Assembly (NCBI GenBank): GCA_002162095.1 | Contig: CP021424.1 | Coordinates: 1,426,001 to 1,490,000, forward strand | DNA length: 64,000 bases | Direction: 5' to 3' | Origin: Armatimonadetes bacterium Uphvl-Ar2 | Lineage (GTDB): Bacteria > Armatimonadota > Fimbriimonadia > Fimbriimonadales > Fimbriimonadaceae | In this document: piece by piece, positions 1 to 8,609 of the stretch | Layout: each line of letters begins with the position of its first letter | How positions within the stretch are numbered: position 1 is the first letter of the stretch | Notes under the pieces: model-generated | What the model was told of the DNA's origin: nothing | The model's input: the letters and a program-made list of their open reading frames with translations, nothing else | Databases searched by the model: none | Made by a program: the position numbers and the translations under genes

Positions 1-2
1 GG

Positions 3-80
3 GGCTTGGCAGTCTTGGGATTGGCGGTGGTCGGCGGAGGTGCCTGGGCGCTGAAGGGTCGCAGGACGCAGATCTCCTGA
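3..80 (+). CDS. 3' end of an unidentified gene (probable C-terminal membrane anchor)
   Basis: An open frame enters from the left edge and stops at TGA (78-80). Its 25 visible residues are a Gly/Ala/Val/Leu-rich hydrophobic stretch followed by a basic tail (LKGRRTQIS). This resembles a C-terminal transmembrane helix with a cytoplasmic end. Too little is present to name the gene, and the frame choice rests only on this composition. Confidence 0.35.
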   Translation, partial: GLAVLGLAVVGGGAWALKGRRTQIS

Positions 81-167
81 TTGAGTCCGTCCGGGTATCG
101 CGCCGTCCTCCTAGCGGCCATTCGAGAGTGAAGGTTTCTTGCCCTACCTCGGTATATTGGGGGCACC

Positions 168-1088
168 ATGACCTCCCTGGCCCTTGCCCTCCTGGTTTCT
201 GCCGCGCCCGCCCAGGAGCCACCGGTGCGCGTGTTCATCCTGGCCGGGCAATCGAACATGGTGGGGCACGGATTCATTGCCGCCAACCCCGAGCGCAACG
301 GCGGCAAGGGCAGCCTGGAGTACGTGGTTTCGGCCCCCGGGGCGCCCCCGCTCTATCGTCGACTCAAGGACTCCGACGGTGAATGGCGCGTGCGCGATGA
401 TGTCTTCATCGACTACTTCGACCGGAAGGGCAATCTCACGGTCGGCTACGGGGCAGGCAAGGACACCATTGGCCCTGAGCTCGGCTTTGGCCACGTGGTG
501 GGGGATGCGCTGGAGGAGCCTGTCCTCCTCATTAAGCTGGCGTGGGGTGGAAGGAGCTTGGCGGTGGACTTCCGTCCGCCGAGTTCGGGGGGCACCGTCG
601 GCCCCACCTACACCGAGATGATCCGGGGCGCAAAGAAGGCGATGGCCGATGCCGAAACCAACTTTCCGCAGTGGAAGGGCCGGCGCTTTGTCATCAGCGG
701 ATTCGGCTGGCACCAGGGTTGGAATGACCGGATCAACGGGGACTATGTGGCCGAATACCAAACGAACATGGCGAATTTCATCGGGGATGTCCGGCGGGAT
801 TTGAAGGCGATCGGGATGCCCTTTGTCATCGCCGAAACCGGCATGGGCGGCAGGGAAGAGACCAACGAGCGCGCCCTGGCCCTGATGAAGGCCCAAGCCG
901 CCGTGGCCGAGCAGCCGGAATTTGAAGGCAATGTGGCCTTTGTGGGTACGCGCGGGTTTTGGCGCTCCCCCGATCAGTCCCCAAGTGACCAGGGCTACCA
1001 CTGGAACCAAAACGGAGAAACCTACTTCCTGATTGGCGATGCCATGGGCCGGGCGATGGTGAAACTGATGGACGAGGCTGCGCGATGA
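168..1088 (+). CDS. Sialate O-acetylesterase-like secreted SGNH hydrolase
   Basis: A 306-residue protein with a short signal peptide (residues 1-15, ending SAAPA) and the SGNH nucleophile block GQSNM at about residues 27-31. GWHQGWND at about 180 supplies the later catalytic His region typical of the SASA (DUF303 / CE6-like) family. Such enzymes remove acetyl or other acyl groups from carbohydrates outside the cytoplasm; the substrate here is unknown. A TATATT hexamer lies 9 nt before the ATG, so the leader must be very short. The stop overlaps the next start (ATGA), implying co-translation with the hypothetical gene at 1085. Confidence 0.8.
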   Translation: MTSLALALLVSAAPAQEPPVRVFILAGQSNMVGHGFIAANPERNGGKGSLEYVVSAPGAPPLYRRLKDSDGEWRVRDDVFIDYFDRKGNLTVGYGAGKDTIGPELGFGHVVGDALEEPVLLIKLAWGGRSLAVDFRPPSSGGTVGPTYTEMIRGAKKAMADAETNFPQWKGRRFVISGFGWHQGWNDRINGDYVAEYQTNMANFIGDVRRDLKAIGMPFVIAETGMGGREETNERALALMKAQAAVAEQPEFEGNVAFVGTRGFWRSPDQSPSDQGYHWNQNGETYFLIGDAMGRAMVKLMDEAAR

Positions 1089-2689
1089 TCCTGCAACTCC
1101 TGGCGCTGGCCGCCCTTCCTCACCAAACGGTGAATACGCCGGTGCCGACGGAGATGGCGGGCTACCTCATCGTGCCGCACGAGCGGGTCGATAGCAAGTA
1201 CAACGCGGGCTTCTCCATGTACGTGGCGGCCTGGCCGCTGCAGCAGAACTACCCGGGCAATGCGTTCCAGAGCGGCCTGTTCGGCACCTGGATGTTCCCC
1301 CAGTTTGAGGGCGAGGGCCCCAAGGACCACTACACGGATATCGAAGGCGGGCTGGGCTGGTGGCGCGACACGCGGTTCGCCACCGAGACCCCCAAGTTCA
1401 TCATGGGTGGGGTGACGCTCAACTTTGCCGAATGGGCGAACGGCCCCGGCGCGGGCAAGGGGCGCGATTGGAAGAACCCGACCGGGCTCTACGGGGTGGC
1501 GCAGCTGAGCCCGTGGGTGATCTGGCCACCCGATGGCCTGAACCTGAAGCAAGGCACGCGGGGCGAGCTGTTCGGCTACGGCTATCTGCCTTTGCCGCTC
1601 ACCGAGCCAAAAGCCCAAACCGCCGGCAAGCCCGTGCCGACGGGGAACCATGCCTGGACTCTCTTTTTGAACACCCAGAACTTCAAAGGGCCGGTGGCGT
1701 TCTTCACCCCCTACTTCTGGTCCAAGGCTTCGGCGGAGAACCCGGCCCTCGCGGGATTGTTCCTGGATTCGCGGCCCTCGGAGCCGAACCGGGCGGTGCA
1801 AATGGAAACCCAGCACGTGCCGGCGATGGTCTCGGCGGCGGCCGACGGCACGATGTACGCGCGGATCGCCCCGACGCATTTCCCGGGGGCGGCGCAGGGG
1901 GAAGCGCCCCTCATTCACCGCATGACGGTGTACGACAAATCGGCCCTGTGGAACTCAGTGGAGCGGTGGTTCCAGGGTGGCCCGGCGGTCAATGGCGGCA
2001 TCGGGGCTTCCTCTTTGGCGATGCACACCTTTAAGGGCGGAGGCTATTCCACGTGGCGGATCTACATTCCGGGGCAGCCGCGCGACCAAGCGGCCGAGGT
2101 GGATTGGGCCGCCTACGCGAAGCCCGTGGCGCTGGACGAGCTGACCTATGGGATTGAGTGGAATCGCTCCGTCTTGGGGCAGTCGGCGCCGCAAGATGGG
2201 ATGTGGACGTTGCCCGAGTTTTACCGTTTGGTGAAAACGGACAACGGCAAGCAGGTTTGGAAGGCGGTTGACGTGTTTCAGGTCCCGCGCGAGACGGGCC
2301 TGAGGCAAGCTCAGTTCCCCAAGCCGCAGCGCATCACGGAACCCTACGTCACGCCCACAGAGGCGGATTCGACTTGGAAGAAGCCCGGGCCGGTGGCGGG
2401 GCCTTTCACGCGCACGCTGGGCGATGGGAGCGAGATCACCTATGCGTGGTATCGCTTTGCGGACCAGCCCGCCCTCTTGAACGCGGACCTCACTCCCGCC
2501 GAGCGAGAGCAACTGCAGCGCCGGGTGGTGCTCTTGCACCGGAGCTGGAATCGGTCCCGGAACTACTTGCCCGCGCCCACGGTCGGCAAGCTGGCCAGCA
2601 TTGACCCGGCGTTGGTGGTCACCCCTCCGCCCGGCCTTGAGGCGGGCTACGTGCCGATTGTCACGCGGCAGGGGTTGCGGGAGAGATAG
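1085..2689 (+). CDS. Secreted hypothetical protein in an operon with the SGNH esterase
   Basis: A 534-residue protein that overlaps the esterase by ATGA. The N-terminus (MILQLLALAALPHQTVNTP) looks like a short signal peptide. The body is rich in Trp, Pro, Gly and aromatic residues and has no motif I recognise. It may be a beta-rich extracellular protein that works with the esterase on a polysaccharide, but that is inferred from position only. Codon use is GC-rich like its neighbour, with no sign of disruption. Confidence 0.75.
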   Translation: MILQLLALAALPHQTVNTPVPTEMAGYLIVPHERVDSKYNAGFSMYVAAWPLQQNYPGNAFQSGLFGTWMFPQFEGEGPKDHYTDIEGGLGWWRDTRFATETPKFIMGGVTLNFAEWANGPGAGKGRDWKNPTGLYGVAQLSPWVIWPPDGLNLKQGTRGELFGYGYLPLPLTEPKAQTAGKPVPTGNHAWTLFLNTQNFKGPVAFFTPYFWSKASAENPALAGLFLDSRPSEPNRAVQMETQHVPAMVSAAADGTMYARIAPTHFPGAAQGEAPLIHRMTVYDKSALWNSVERWFQGGPAVNGGIGASSLAMHTFKGGGYSTWRIYIPGQPRDQAAEVDWAAYAKPVALDELTYGIEWNRSVLGQSAPQDGMWTLPEFYRLVKTDNGKQVWKAVDVFQVPRETGLRQAQFPKPQRITEPYVTPTEADSTWKKPGPVAGPFTRTLGDGSEITYAWYRFADQPALLNADLTPAEREQLQRRVVLLHRSWNRSRNYLPAPTVGKLASIDPALVVTPPPGLEAGYVPIVTRQGLRER

Positions 2690-2807
2690 GCATTCTTCAC
2701 GGCCTGCGAAGACAAGTAGGGGCCGGTCCAAGAGCTCGGTCGGCGATTTCGAGTTATCGTGGGCCCCGGAGAAATCTAGCTGGGCTCAGGGACAGGTAAG
2801 TGATCCC

Positions 2808-3428
2808 TTACCACTGCTTGGCCCAATCCGGTGCTGAAAGGGGCTCAAACGTAGAAAGGTTACTGTCGTACAAGACCCTGAGATTATCGCCCTCAAAATC
2901 GTACACTTTGCCGTCTTTGAACAGAACTTCGCGTTTACGTTGATCCCTTCCGCATGCCGCACCTGTTCTCGCATCAATGACCCATCGGCGCTTGTGTTCT
3001 TGTAGCAAGTATTCGTAGTTGTAGCCATTGTGAGAGATGGATCGAGGACTAATAGTTAAGCGCTCTAGCGGGCAGGCCTTATCAGCGTAGACTTTGGAAT
3101 CAGTGATGTAAAGACGGTCCCGGAAAATCTGCGTGTCATTATAGCATAGTGGTCTTTCTACTACTTCTAGGGCAGTGAAGTACGGTGGACGACAGACCGT
3201 CACATGCTGGTCATCTCGCATGATTTCTATCGCAGCGTACTTCCCGTCGGAAGTCATCGTAACGTCATGTACCACTCCCCTGATCCACTGCCCGGGAACG
3301 AAGACATCCGTATCCGTGTGCCACAAAGCCATCTGCGTAAATTTTGTGGGGCCCCTTCTGAAAAGCACACAAACGGGCGCGCGAGGGGCAAAGTAACCAA
3401 TAAGTCTTGCCGGGGCTTTGGGCGTCAT
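2808..3428 (-). CDS. Hypothetical protein, 206 aa
   Basis: I do not recognise a family. The protein begins with a short hydrophobic, Arg-rich segment (about residues 8-25). It then has alternating polar and beta-type stretches with signs of repetition such as SDGKYAAIE and KDGKVYDFE, which could be a small beta-propeller or beta-sandwich. The start is supported by TAGATT on the minus strand at 3435-3440, exactly 6 nt before the ATG. Base composition is clearly more AT-rich than the flanking genes, which may mark acquired DNA. Confidence 0.6.
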   Translation of the reverse strand: MTPKAPARLIGYFAPRAPVCVLFRRGPTKFTQMALWHTDTDVFVPGQWIRGVVHDVTMTSDGKYAAIEIMRDDQHVTVCRPPYFTALEVVERPLCYNDTQIFRDRLYITDSKVYADKACPLERLTISPRSISHNGYNYEYLLQEHKRRWVIDARTGAACGRDQRKREVLFKDGKVYDFEGDNLRVLYDSNLSTFEPLSAPDWAKQW

Positions 3429-3434
3429 AACATA

Positions 3435-3440
3435 AATCTA
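3435..3440 (-). promoter_or_regulatory. -10 hexamer TAGATT, leaderless type
   Basis: TAGATT followed by 6 nt and then ATG (3428). Transcription would begin at or next to the start codon. No Shine-Dalgarno sequence is present. Confidence 0.5.
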
Positions 3441-3535
3441 TAACCAGTATACGACTCTTCGCTGCTGGCTTTCGAAAGCCGTCCAAGCGAATCGCCAAGC
3501 GCTTTCCCAGGAGAAGGGGTCGCTGGGACATCATG

Positions 3536-3611
3536 TGGTGGAGGCTAGGGGATTCGAACCCCTGACCCCCTGCTTGCAAAGCAGGTGCTCTCCCAGCTGA
3601 GCTAAGCCCCC
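3536..3611 (-). tRNA. tRNA-Ala (anticodon TGC), CCA encoded
   Basis: Read on the minus strand, the 7-bp acceptor stem GGGGGCT pairs with AGCCTCC (one G-U). The D arm is TAGCTCAGCTGGGAGAGCA. The anticodon arm CCTGCTTTGCAAGCAGG has TGC in the loop, and the T arm contains GGTTCGAATCC. The discriminator A is followed by an encoded CCA (3536-3538). The total is 76 nt, and all arms fold by eye. Confidence 0.97.
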
Positions 3612-3648
3612 ACGGGTTCAGCCACGATTGTACCTGCCTGGCGAATAG

Positions 3649-4110
3649 CTACAGGCCCATGGCGCGCATGTGCTCTTCTTCCACCTCGTGGGCTAGGCGC
3701 TGAAGGTCGTCCGCCATGGCCTTGCGAATGGCCCCCCGCATGAGCGGAGCGAGCGCCGTGATCAAGCAACCTTTTGGTTGGGGCGACATCACAAACACCA
3801 CTTCGGTCCCGCCGTTCACCGATCGAAAGTCAAAGGCCATCGTCTCCAAGGAGGATTGATCGTCCGAGGTCATTACAAAGCGGTTGGGCGCCTGATACTC
3901 AATGATTTCGTGTACGGCCGAGGTCGGGCTTTGCGCATCGCCGGCAATCATCCGCCACTTCACCCCCGCACCCTCATGGTGCTCCGACTCGAACTCAAAG
4001 AAGAGTGCCTCGAACATCACTCGGCTCAATCGCTCCCAGTCGGAGAACGCGGCAAAGGCCACGTCTACCGGGGCTTTCAGGTGAGCGGTAACGGTGATCG
4101 GGGACGCCAT
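3649..4110 (-). CDS. SRPBCC (START/Bet v1-like) family protein
   Basis: A 153-residue protein starting MASPITVT at 4110. A longer frame to 4302 exists, but it would run into the divergent aldo/keto reductase and has non-homologous-looking sequence. The order of elements fits the polyketide cyclase/SRPBCC helix-grip fold: beta strand (ITVTAHLKAPVDVAFAAFSD), central acidic strands, then a long C-terminal helix (MRGAIRKAMADDLQRLAHEVEEE). These proteins bind hydrophobic ligands; no specific ligand can be named. A TAACGT hexamer sits 10 nt before the ATG. Confidence 0.65.
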   Translation of the reverse strand: MASPITVTAHLKAPVDVAFAAFSDWERLSRVMFEALFFEFESEHHEGAGVKWRMIAGDAQSPTSAVHEIIEYQAPNRFVMTSDDQSSLETMAFDFRSVNGGTEVVFVMSPQPKGCLITALAPLMRGAIRKAMADDLQRLAHEVEEEHMRAMGL

Positions 4111-4146
4111 GGCTTGACGGACGTTACCCAAAGCGCGGCAGACCAG

Positions 4147-4152
4147 TAGAAT
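4147..4152 (+). promoter_or_regulatory. -10 hexamer TAGAAT, leaderless type
   Basis: TAGAAT, 6 nt, then ATG at 4159. It fixes the start of the aldo/keto reductase and predicts a leaderless mRNA. Confidence 0.55.
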
Positions 4153-4158
4153 GCCCGC

Positions 4159-5076
4159 ATGAACCGCATCCCCTTCGGCCAAAGTGGCCTCGACGTCAGC
4201 GAAGTCGCGATTGGCTGCATGCGCATCGCCCGCATGGAGCCGGACGCTATAGACCAGTTTGTGCGCACGGCCATGGATCGCGGGATCAACTCCTTTGACC
4301 ATGCCGACATTTACGGGCGGGGGGCGTGCGAAGAGGTCTTTGCCGCCAGCGTAAAGCGCCTAAATATCCCACGCGAAAGCATGTTTCTCCAGAGCAAGTG
4401 CGGCATACGCGCCGGGTTCTTTGACTTCTCCAAGGCGCACATTCTGGACTCGGTGGAGAAGATCCTGGGACGGCTCAACACGCCGTATCTCGATTGCCTA
4501 CTCCTCCACCGCCCGGACGCCCTGATGGAGCCTGAGGAAGTCGCGGAGGCCTTCAATGAACTCCAAGAAGCCGGCAAGGTGCGCCACTTTGGGGTGAGCA
4601 ACTTCAACCCCGGACAGATCGAGCTTCTGCAGGCCGCCTGCGCCCAGCCGCTCCAGGCGAACCAGCTCCAGCTGAGCCTGATGCACACCGGGATGATCGA
4701 CCGGGGCCTAACCGTCAATATGCGCCACGAGAACTCGCTGGACCGCGACGGAGGCGTGCTGGATTACTGCCGGCTCAAGCGGATCACGGTGCAGGCATGG
4801 TCGCCGTTCCAATTTGGTTTCTTCAAAGGCGTATTCATGGATTCGCCCAAGTTCCCGAAGCTCAACGCCGTGATGGACCGGATGGGCGAGAAGTACGGGA
4901 TGACCAAAACCGGGCTCGCCATTGCGTGGATTCAGCGTCACCCGGCCCAGATTCAGTCTGTTTTGGGCACCACCAATGCGGGACGCGTGAACGAAGTCGC
5001 CGACGCTTGCACCAAACGGTTAAGCCGCGAAGATTGGTACGAGCTTTACCGCGCGGCGGGCAACATTCTCCCTTAA
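4159..5076 (+). CDS. Aldo/keto reductase, YdhF-like
   Basis: A 305-residue NAD(P)H-dependent oxidoreductase with the TIM-barrel AKR fold. The tetrad residues are visible: Asp and Tyr in DHADIYG (about 50-56), Lys in QSKCG (about 80) and His in LLHRPD (about 115). GVSNFNPGQ and a C-terminal cofactor region (QSVLGTTNAGRVNE) follow. The FDHADIYG start and overall order resemble E. coli YdhF. The physiological substrate is unknown. The gene is convergent with the CxxCH protein, and their stop codons overlap inside TTAA. Confidence 0.88.
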   Translation: MNRIPFGQSGLDVSEVAIGCMRIARMEPDAIDQFVRTAMDRGINSFDHADIYGRGACEEVFAASVKRLNIPRESMFLQSKCGIRAGFFDFSKAHILDSVEKILGRLNTPYLDCLLLHRPDALMEPEEVAEAFNELQEAGKVRHFGVSNFNPGQIELLQAACAQPLQANQLQLSLMHTGMIDRGLTVNMRHENSLDRDGGVLDYCRLKRITVQAWSPFQFGFFKGVFMDSPKFPKLNAVMDRMGEKYGMTKTGLAIAWIQRHPAQIQSVLGTTNAGRVNEVADACTKRLSREDWYELYRAAGNILP

Positions 5077-5921
5077 GGGAAAACGCCCATGTCGCGGGGC
5101 TTCGCCAAGTTGCGGTCGGGGGCATCCGCCCACGGCAGTTCCAGGAAGATTTGGTCGGCCTTCTCGCGGTCGCCCAGAGCGGCGGTGGCGTAGGCCAGCC
5201 TGAGCCGGGCGGAGTCGCTCTTCGGGTCGCGGGCCAGTTCTTCGGCGGCTTGGTCGCGCATGGCCTGGGCGTCGCCCGAATCCCGCAGGATCTCGATGTA
5301 CCGCTCCGTAATCCACAGGTTGCGCACATCGAGGCTGGAATAGTTGGGGTTGCCGCGCATGGGGCCATGGCAAGCCTGGCATCCCGCCGCCGGCCAGAAA
5401 GCGAGGTGCTCCACAATCCGCTCGATGTTGAGCCGTTCGGTGGCGATGTTGCCCTCAATTCGGGCGATCCGGGCGTTCATTTCGTAAACGCGGCGCTCGT
5501 CGCGGGCGTTGAGGCCACTGTTCTGGCGCAGTCGCCGCAGAAGCTGCTTCGCCTCGGCAATTTCTCCGCTCAGCAGGTGCTTGTAGGCGGTGGTGACGGG
5601 GTCACCGGGGATCGGGTCGTACTGGTCAGGGTACTTGCGCAGTTCGGTCAGGCGGGCGGTATCGCCCATGCGCAGCGCCACCACTCGGGCCAGGCGCGCC
5701 CATTCAGCGCGTTCGTCTTCATCCATCTTCCGGCCTTCCATCGCCTTCAGCATGGCGGCGGCCTTGGCGTTCTCTTCGGTGCGGGCAAGGCCCATGGCAT
5801 CGCGCACTTCCCACATCAGGGTGTAGTGGTCCTTTTCGGCGGGGGGGTCTTGCCGGTTCGGAATGGCCAGAGCCGCTCCGAACACCACCACCGTTGCCAA
5901 CACAATGAACTTCGTTTTCAT
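5073..5921 (-). CDS. Exported protein with one CxxCH heme-type motif and helical repeats
   Basis: A 282-residue protein with a signal peptide (MKTKFIVLATVVVFGAALA). The middle is helical and rich in Ala, Arg and Glu, compatible with TPR-like repeats (residues about 60-165 and 215-270). CQACH at about 180 is a single c-type heme attachment motif. No clear distal Met is identifiable. A periplasmic redox or sensing role is possible but unproven, and CxxCH could also bind metal. The start has a signal peptide directly after ATG. Confidence 0.65.
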   Translation of the reverse strand: MKTKFIVLATVVVFGAALAIPNRQDPPAEKDHYTLMWEVRDAMGLARTEENAKAAAMLKAMEGRKMDEDERAEWARLARVVALRMGDTARLTELRKYPDQYDPIPGDPVTTAYKHLLSGEIAEAKQLLRRLRQNSGLNARDERRVYEMNARIARIEGNIATERLNIERIVEHLAFWPAAGCQACHGPMRGNPNYSSLDVRNLWITERYIEILRDSGDAQAMRDQAAEELARDPKSDSARLRLAYATAALGDREKADQIFLELPWADAPDRNLAKPRDMGVFP

Positions 5922-6065
5922 GCTTTGTCCCGAACCGCCTTCTCATTAGACTACCAGCCTCAAAGGAAGGGTCATGTCCTCCTTTCGTGCGACACCTTCC
6001 CGGTTTCGTACGGATTTTTAGGAATCCGGACACGTTCCCAGCAAATCGGGCAAACTGAAACTGCC

Positions 6066-7022
6066 TTGTCGGTCGAGCTGATTTCCGCCAACCTCCTGTC
6101 GCCCATGGTTCTGGCTTTTGCCTTGGGCTTCCTGGCCACGCTCATCAAAAGCGACCTTAAGTTGCCGGAAGGTCTCTACACCTCGCTCAGCATCTATCTC
6201 CTCTTTGCAATTGGCCTGAAGGGTGGGGCTGAGCTTTCGGTCACTCCGGTTTCGCAGCTCTGGGCGCCTGCTTTGGGCACGCTTGTCGTCAGCTTGGTCA
6301 CGGCATGGATCGCTTACATCGCCTCGCGCAAGCTCGGCAAGCTGGATAAGGCCAATGCGGCGAGCTTCGCCGCTCACTACGGTTCCGTTTCGGCTGTAAC
6401 GTTTATTGCCGCCGAGTCATTTGCCACGCTGCAGGGCCTCAAGTTCGAGGGGTTCATGCCCGCACTGGTGGCGCTGTTGGAAATCCCCGCGATCCTGTTC
6501 GCGTTGGCCTATCTCGGCCGGGCCAAAGACGGGGCCAAGGTGGGGGTGGTGGTGCGGGAGCTATTCACGGGCAAGACCATTGTGCTGCTGGTGGGTGGGG
6601 TGCTGATCGGCGTGCTCACGGGCAAAGAGGGCATGGCCCAGGTGCAACCCCTTTTTGGCGATCTCTTTAAGGGCGCCCTCACCATCTTCCTGCTAGAGAT
6701 GGGTTTGGTGGCGGCCAGCCGGGTGGACGAACTCAAGGCCAACGCCTTGTTCATCGGGCTCTTTGCGACACTTGTGCCCCTGGTGAACGGCTTGATTGGG
6801 GTGGTGATTGGCCACTACTGCGGGCTCTCGGATGGCGGGGCGGGCATCTTGGGGGCGATGGCGGCCAGTGCGTCCTACATCGCGGCCCCGGCGGCCGTGC
6901 GCATTGCTCTGCCCTCGGCGAACCCCAGCCTGTACCTCACGGCGGCTTTGGCCGTGACCTTCCCGTTCAACTTGTTGGTCGGGATTCCGCTGTTCCAGCA
7001 GGTCGCCCAGGCTTTGGGTTGA
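6066..7022 (+). CDS. sbtA: Sodium-dependent bicarbonate transporter, SbtA family
   Basis: About 318 residues and almost entirely transmembrane. The N-terminus (ANLLSPMVLAFALGFLATLI), a central GLKGG, a repeated second half beginning near ELFTGKTIVLLVGG, and AASASYIAAPAAVR in the last third match the SbtA/DUF897 family, which imports bicarbonate with Na+. The start is TTG at 6066, chosen because family members begin just before the first helix. An in-frame ATG at 6105 would cut that helix. The open frame continues far upstream without being coding. No SbtB regulator is adjacent. Confidence 0.82.
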   Translation: MSVELISANLLSPMVLAFALGFLATLIKSDLKLPEGLYTSLSIYLLFAIGLKGGAELSVTPVSQLWAPALGTLVVSLVTAWIAYIASRKLGKLDKANAASFAAHYGSVSAVTFIAAESFATLQGLKFEGFMPALVALLEIPAILFALAYLGRAKDGAKVGVVVRELFTGKTIVLLVGGVLIGVLTGKEGMAQVQPLFGDLFKGALTIFLLEMGLVAASRVDELKANALFIGLFATLVPLVNGLIGVVIGHYCGLSDGGAGILGAMAASASYIAAPAAVRIALPSANPSLYLTAALAVTFPFNLLVGIPLFQQVAQALG

Positions 7023-7049
7023 CACTAGTAATGTAGACATAAATATACT
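7019..7049 (+). promoter_or_regulatory. Promoter TTGACA-N19-TATACT (leaderless type)
   Basis: The -35 TTGACA (7019-7024) overlaps the stop of the transporter gene, and the -10 TATACT is at 7044-7049. The -10 ends 6 nt before the ATG of the DinB gene at 7056, so the transcript would be leaderless. The 19-nt spacer is slightly long. Confidence 0.55.
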
Positions 7050-7055
7050 ATTCTT

Positions 7056-7544
7056 ATGTCGGCTCTCGATGGTCTTCTTCTCGCATGGGATCGCCAGCAG
7101 GCGATGATTCTCGACTTGCTGGATGTCGTCTCCGATGATCACATGTCCCTGCGTGCGCTGGAGGGGCGCATGACGGTCGGCGAGCACTTTCAGCATATCT
7201 CTGAGGTGCGCATGTACTGGTTGGGCCAGATCGCCGCCAAGAACCCGGGCGCAAACATCAATGGGCCTCGCCTCCCCTTTGATGGGACCAGGGACGGGCT
7301 GCGGCAAGCCCTGGAAGGGAGCCATGCCGCCGCCCGGAGCTATTTGGCGGCATCATTAGAATCCGATTCGGCCGGAACCCCCTATGATCACCCCGCGCTC
7401 TACTTCGGCCACATGCTGTGGCACGAAGGCTGGCACGTCGGTCAGATTGACCTGGCGCTGGAGCGCGGCGGAGCCGAACTCAGCGAAGAGTGGGCCGAGC
7501 GCGCCCTGTGGGAGCGCTGGCGCGGCCCAGAAGAATGGGAATAG
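7056..7544 (+). CDS. DinB family protein
   Basis: A 162-residue protein with a four-helix DinB/YfiT-like fold. The expected metal ligands are visible: His in EHFQHI (about residues 46-49) and two His in HMLWHEGWHVGQ (about 127-138). The family includes thiol-dependent transferases and hydrolases as well as members of unknown function, so no reaction is assigned. The gene has its own promoter overlapping the end of the transporter gene, so it is probably expressed separately. Confidence 0.8.
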   Translation: MSALDGLLLAWDRQQAMILDLLDVVSDDHMSLRALEGRMTVGEHFQHISEVRMYWLGQIAAKNPGANINGPRLPFDGTRDGLRQALEGSHAAARSYLAASLESDSAGTPYDHPALYFGHMLWHEGWHVGQIDLALERGGAELSEEWAERALWERWRGPEEWE

Positions 7545-7545
7545 C

Positions 7546-8544
7546 CTAAACCAATCGGGCGAGCAAAGCGGTGCGTTCGTCGTCGGTTTGCAGGGTGGCC
7601 TTGGCCGCGTTCAGCACCAAGGATTTCAGGACATCCGCATTCCAGCCCCAGGTCTTTGAGGCCCGGTGGTACTCCTCGGACAGCGTGGTGTTGAACATCG
7701 GTGGGTCGTCGCTATTCAGCGTCACCCGCAGGCCCCGGTCGCGCAGCTTGGCCAGGGGGTGTTCTTCCCAACTTGGCACCACGTTCAGGCAAATGTTGGA
7801 GCTGGGACACACCTCCAGCACCACTTGCTTCTCGATGAGTTCGTTCACCAGGGCGTCGTCCTCGAGGCATCGAATGCCGTGGCCAATGCGCTTGCATTCG
7901 GTCAGTTCCAGCGCTTCCCAGATGCTGTCCGCGCCTTGGGTTTCTCCGGCGTGCGGGACAATGGGCAGGCCGTGCGCCATGGCGTAGTTGAAGGCGGCGC
8001 GGTGGTCTTCGGCAGGGCCAACCCCCTCGATCCCGCTCAGGCCCAGGGCGACCACGCCCTTCCCGTGGGCGTCCACCGCGTGTTCGGCGATGGTGACGCT
8101 GTCCTCGGGCAGGTCTTGCCGCACGAAATCCATGATGATCCCGAGGTCCACGCCGTGGTCTCGCCGCCCATGCGTAATCCCACGGCGCAGGGCGTCAATC
8201 TGCTCGTCAATGGGGATGGCGGCGTGCTGGAAGATCGTGCCCGCCGTAAAGGTGGCCTCGGTGTAGAGGATGTTTTGCTCGGCCTGCCCGGCCATGAACT
8301 CGGTGACGATGAACTCGATGTCCTCAGGCTCCTGAATGCACTGCGAGAGCAACGTATAGACCTCGACGAAGTGCGGGAAGTCCGTAAACCGATACCACTC
8401 CCGCAGGCCCGCCACGGTGGAAGCGGGAAGGCCAATGTCGTTCTTCTTGGCGAGCCGGAGAACGGTCTCGGGGCGAATGCTCCCTTCGATGTGCACGTGG
8501 AGTTCGACTTTAGGGAGGGCCTGGCATTCCGCCAACGAAAGCAT
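7546..8544 (-). CDS. add: Adenosine deaminase
   Basis: A 332-residue zinc amidohydrolase that converts adenosine (or deoxyadenosine) to inosine in purine salvage. Visible blocks are the N-terminal metal site VELHVHIEGS, PHAGE with the catalytic Glu (about residue 195), the zinc His in RIGHG, and LNSDDPPMF with the metal-binding Asp near 275. Length is normal. The start is fixed by TATGCT 6 nt upstream of the ATG on the minus strand. It is convergent with the DinB gene and separated from it by one base. Confidence 0.93.
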   Translation of the reverse strand: MLSLAECQALPKVELHVHIEGSIRPETVLRLAKKNDIGLPASTVAGLREWYRFTDFPHFVEVYTLLSQCIQEPEDIEFIVTEFMAGQAEQNILYTEATFTAGTIFQHAAIPIDEQIDALRRGITHGRRDHGVDLGIIMDFVRQDLPEDSVTIAEHAVDAHGKGVVALGLSGIEGVGPAEDHRAAFNYAMAHGLPIVPHAGETQGADSIWEALELTECKRIGHGIRCLEDDALVNELIEKQVVLEVCPSSNICLNVVPSWEEHPLAKLRDRGLRVTLNSDDPPMFNTTLSEEYHRASKTWGWNADVLKSLVLNAAKATLQTDDERTALLARLV

Positions 8545-8550
8545 GCCGCT

Positions 8551-8603
8551 AGCATAACACTCTGGATAGGGGGGATGCGACCAGGCCCGCCAGAGAGTAA
8601 CCT
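8551..8603. promoter_or_regulatory. Divergent leaderless-type promoters
   Basis: On the minus strand, TATGCT (8551-8556) stands 6 nt before the adenosine deaminase ATG at 8544. On the plus strand, TAACCT (8598-8603) stands 6 nt before the oxidoreductase ATG at 8610. The 65-bp gap therefore holds both promoters and no leader sequence for either gene. Confidence 0.5.
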
Positions 8604-8609
8604 GCGGGC

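Noticed and set aside
5069-5080. TCCCTTAAGGGA palindrome as a terminator between convergent genes
   Set aside because: It is a perfect 12-bp palindrome containing both stop codons, but it has no loop and no T tract, so it cannot form a standard terminator hairpin.
4797-6065. Long N-terminal extension of the SbtA reading frame
   Set aside because: The extension overlaps the aldo/keto reductase and the CxxCH protein gene on the other strand, and it has the composition of an antisense frame. Homology begins only near 6066.
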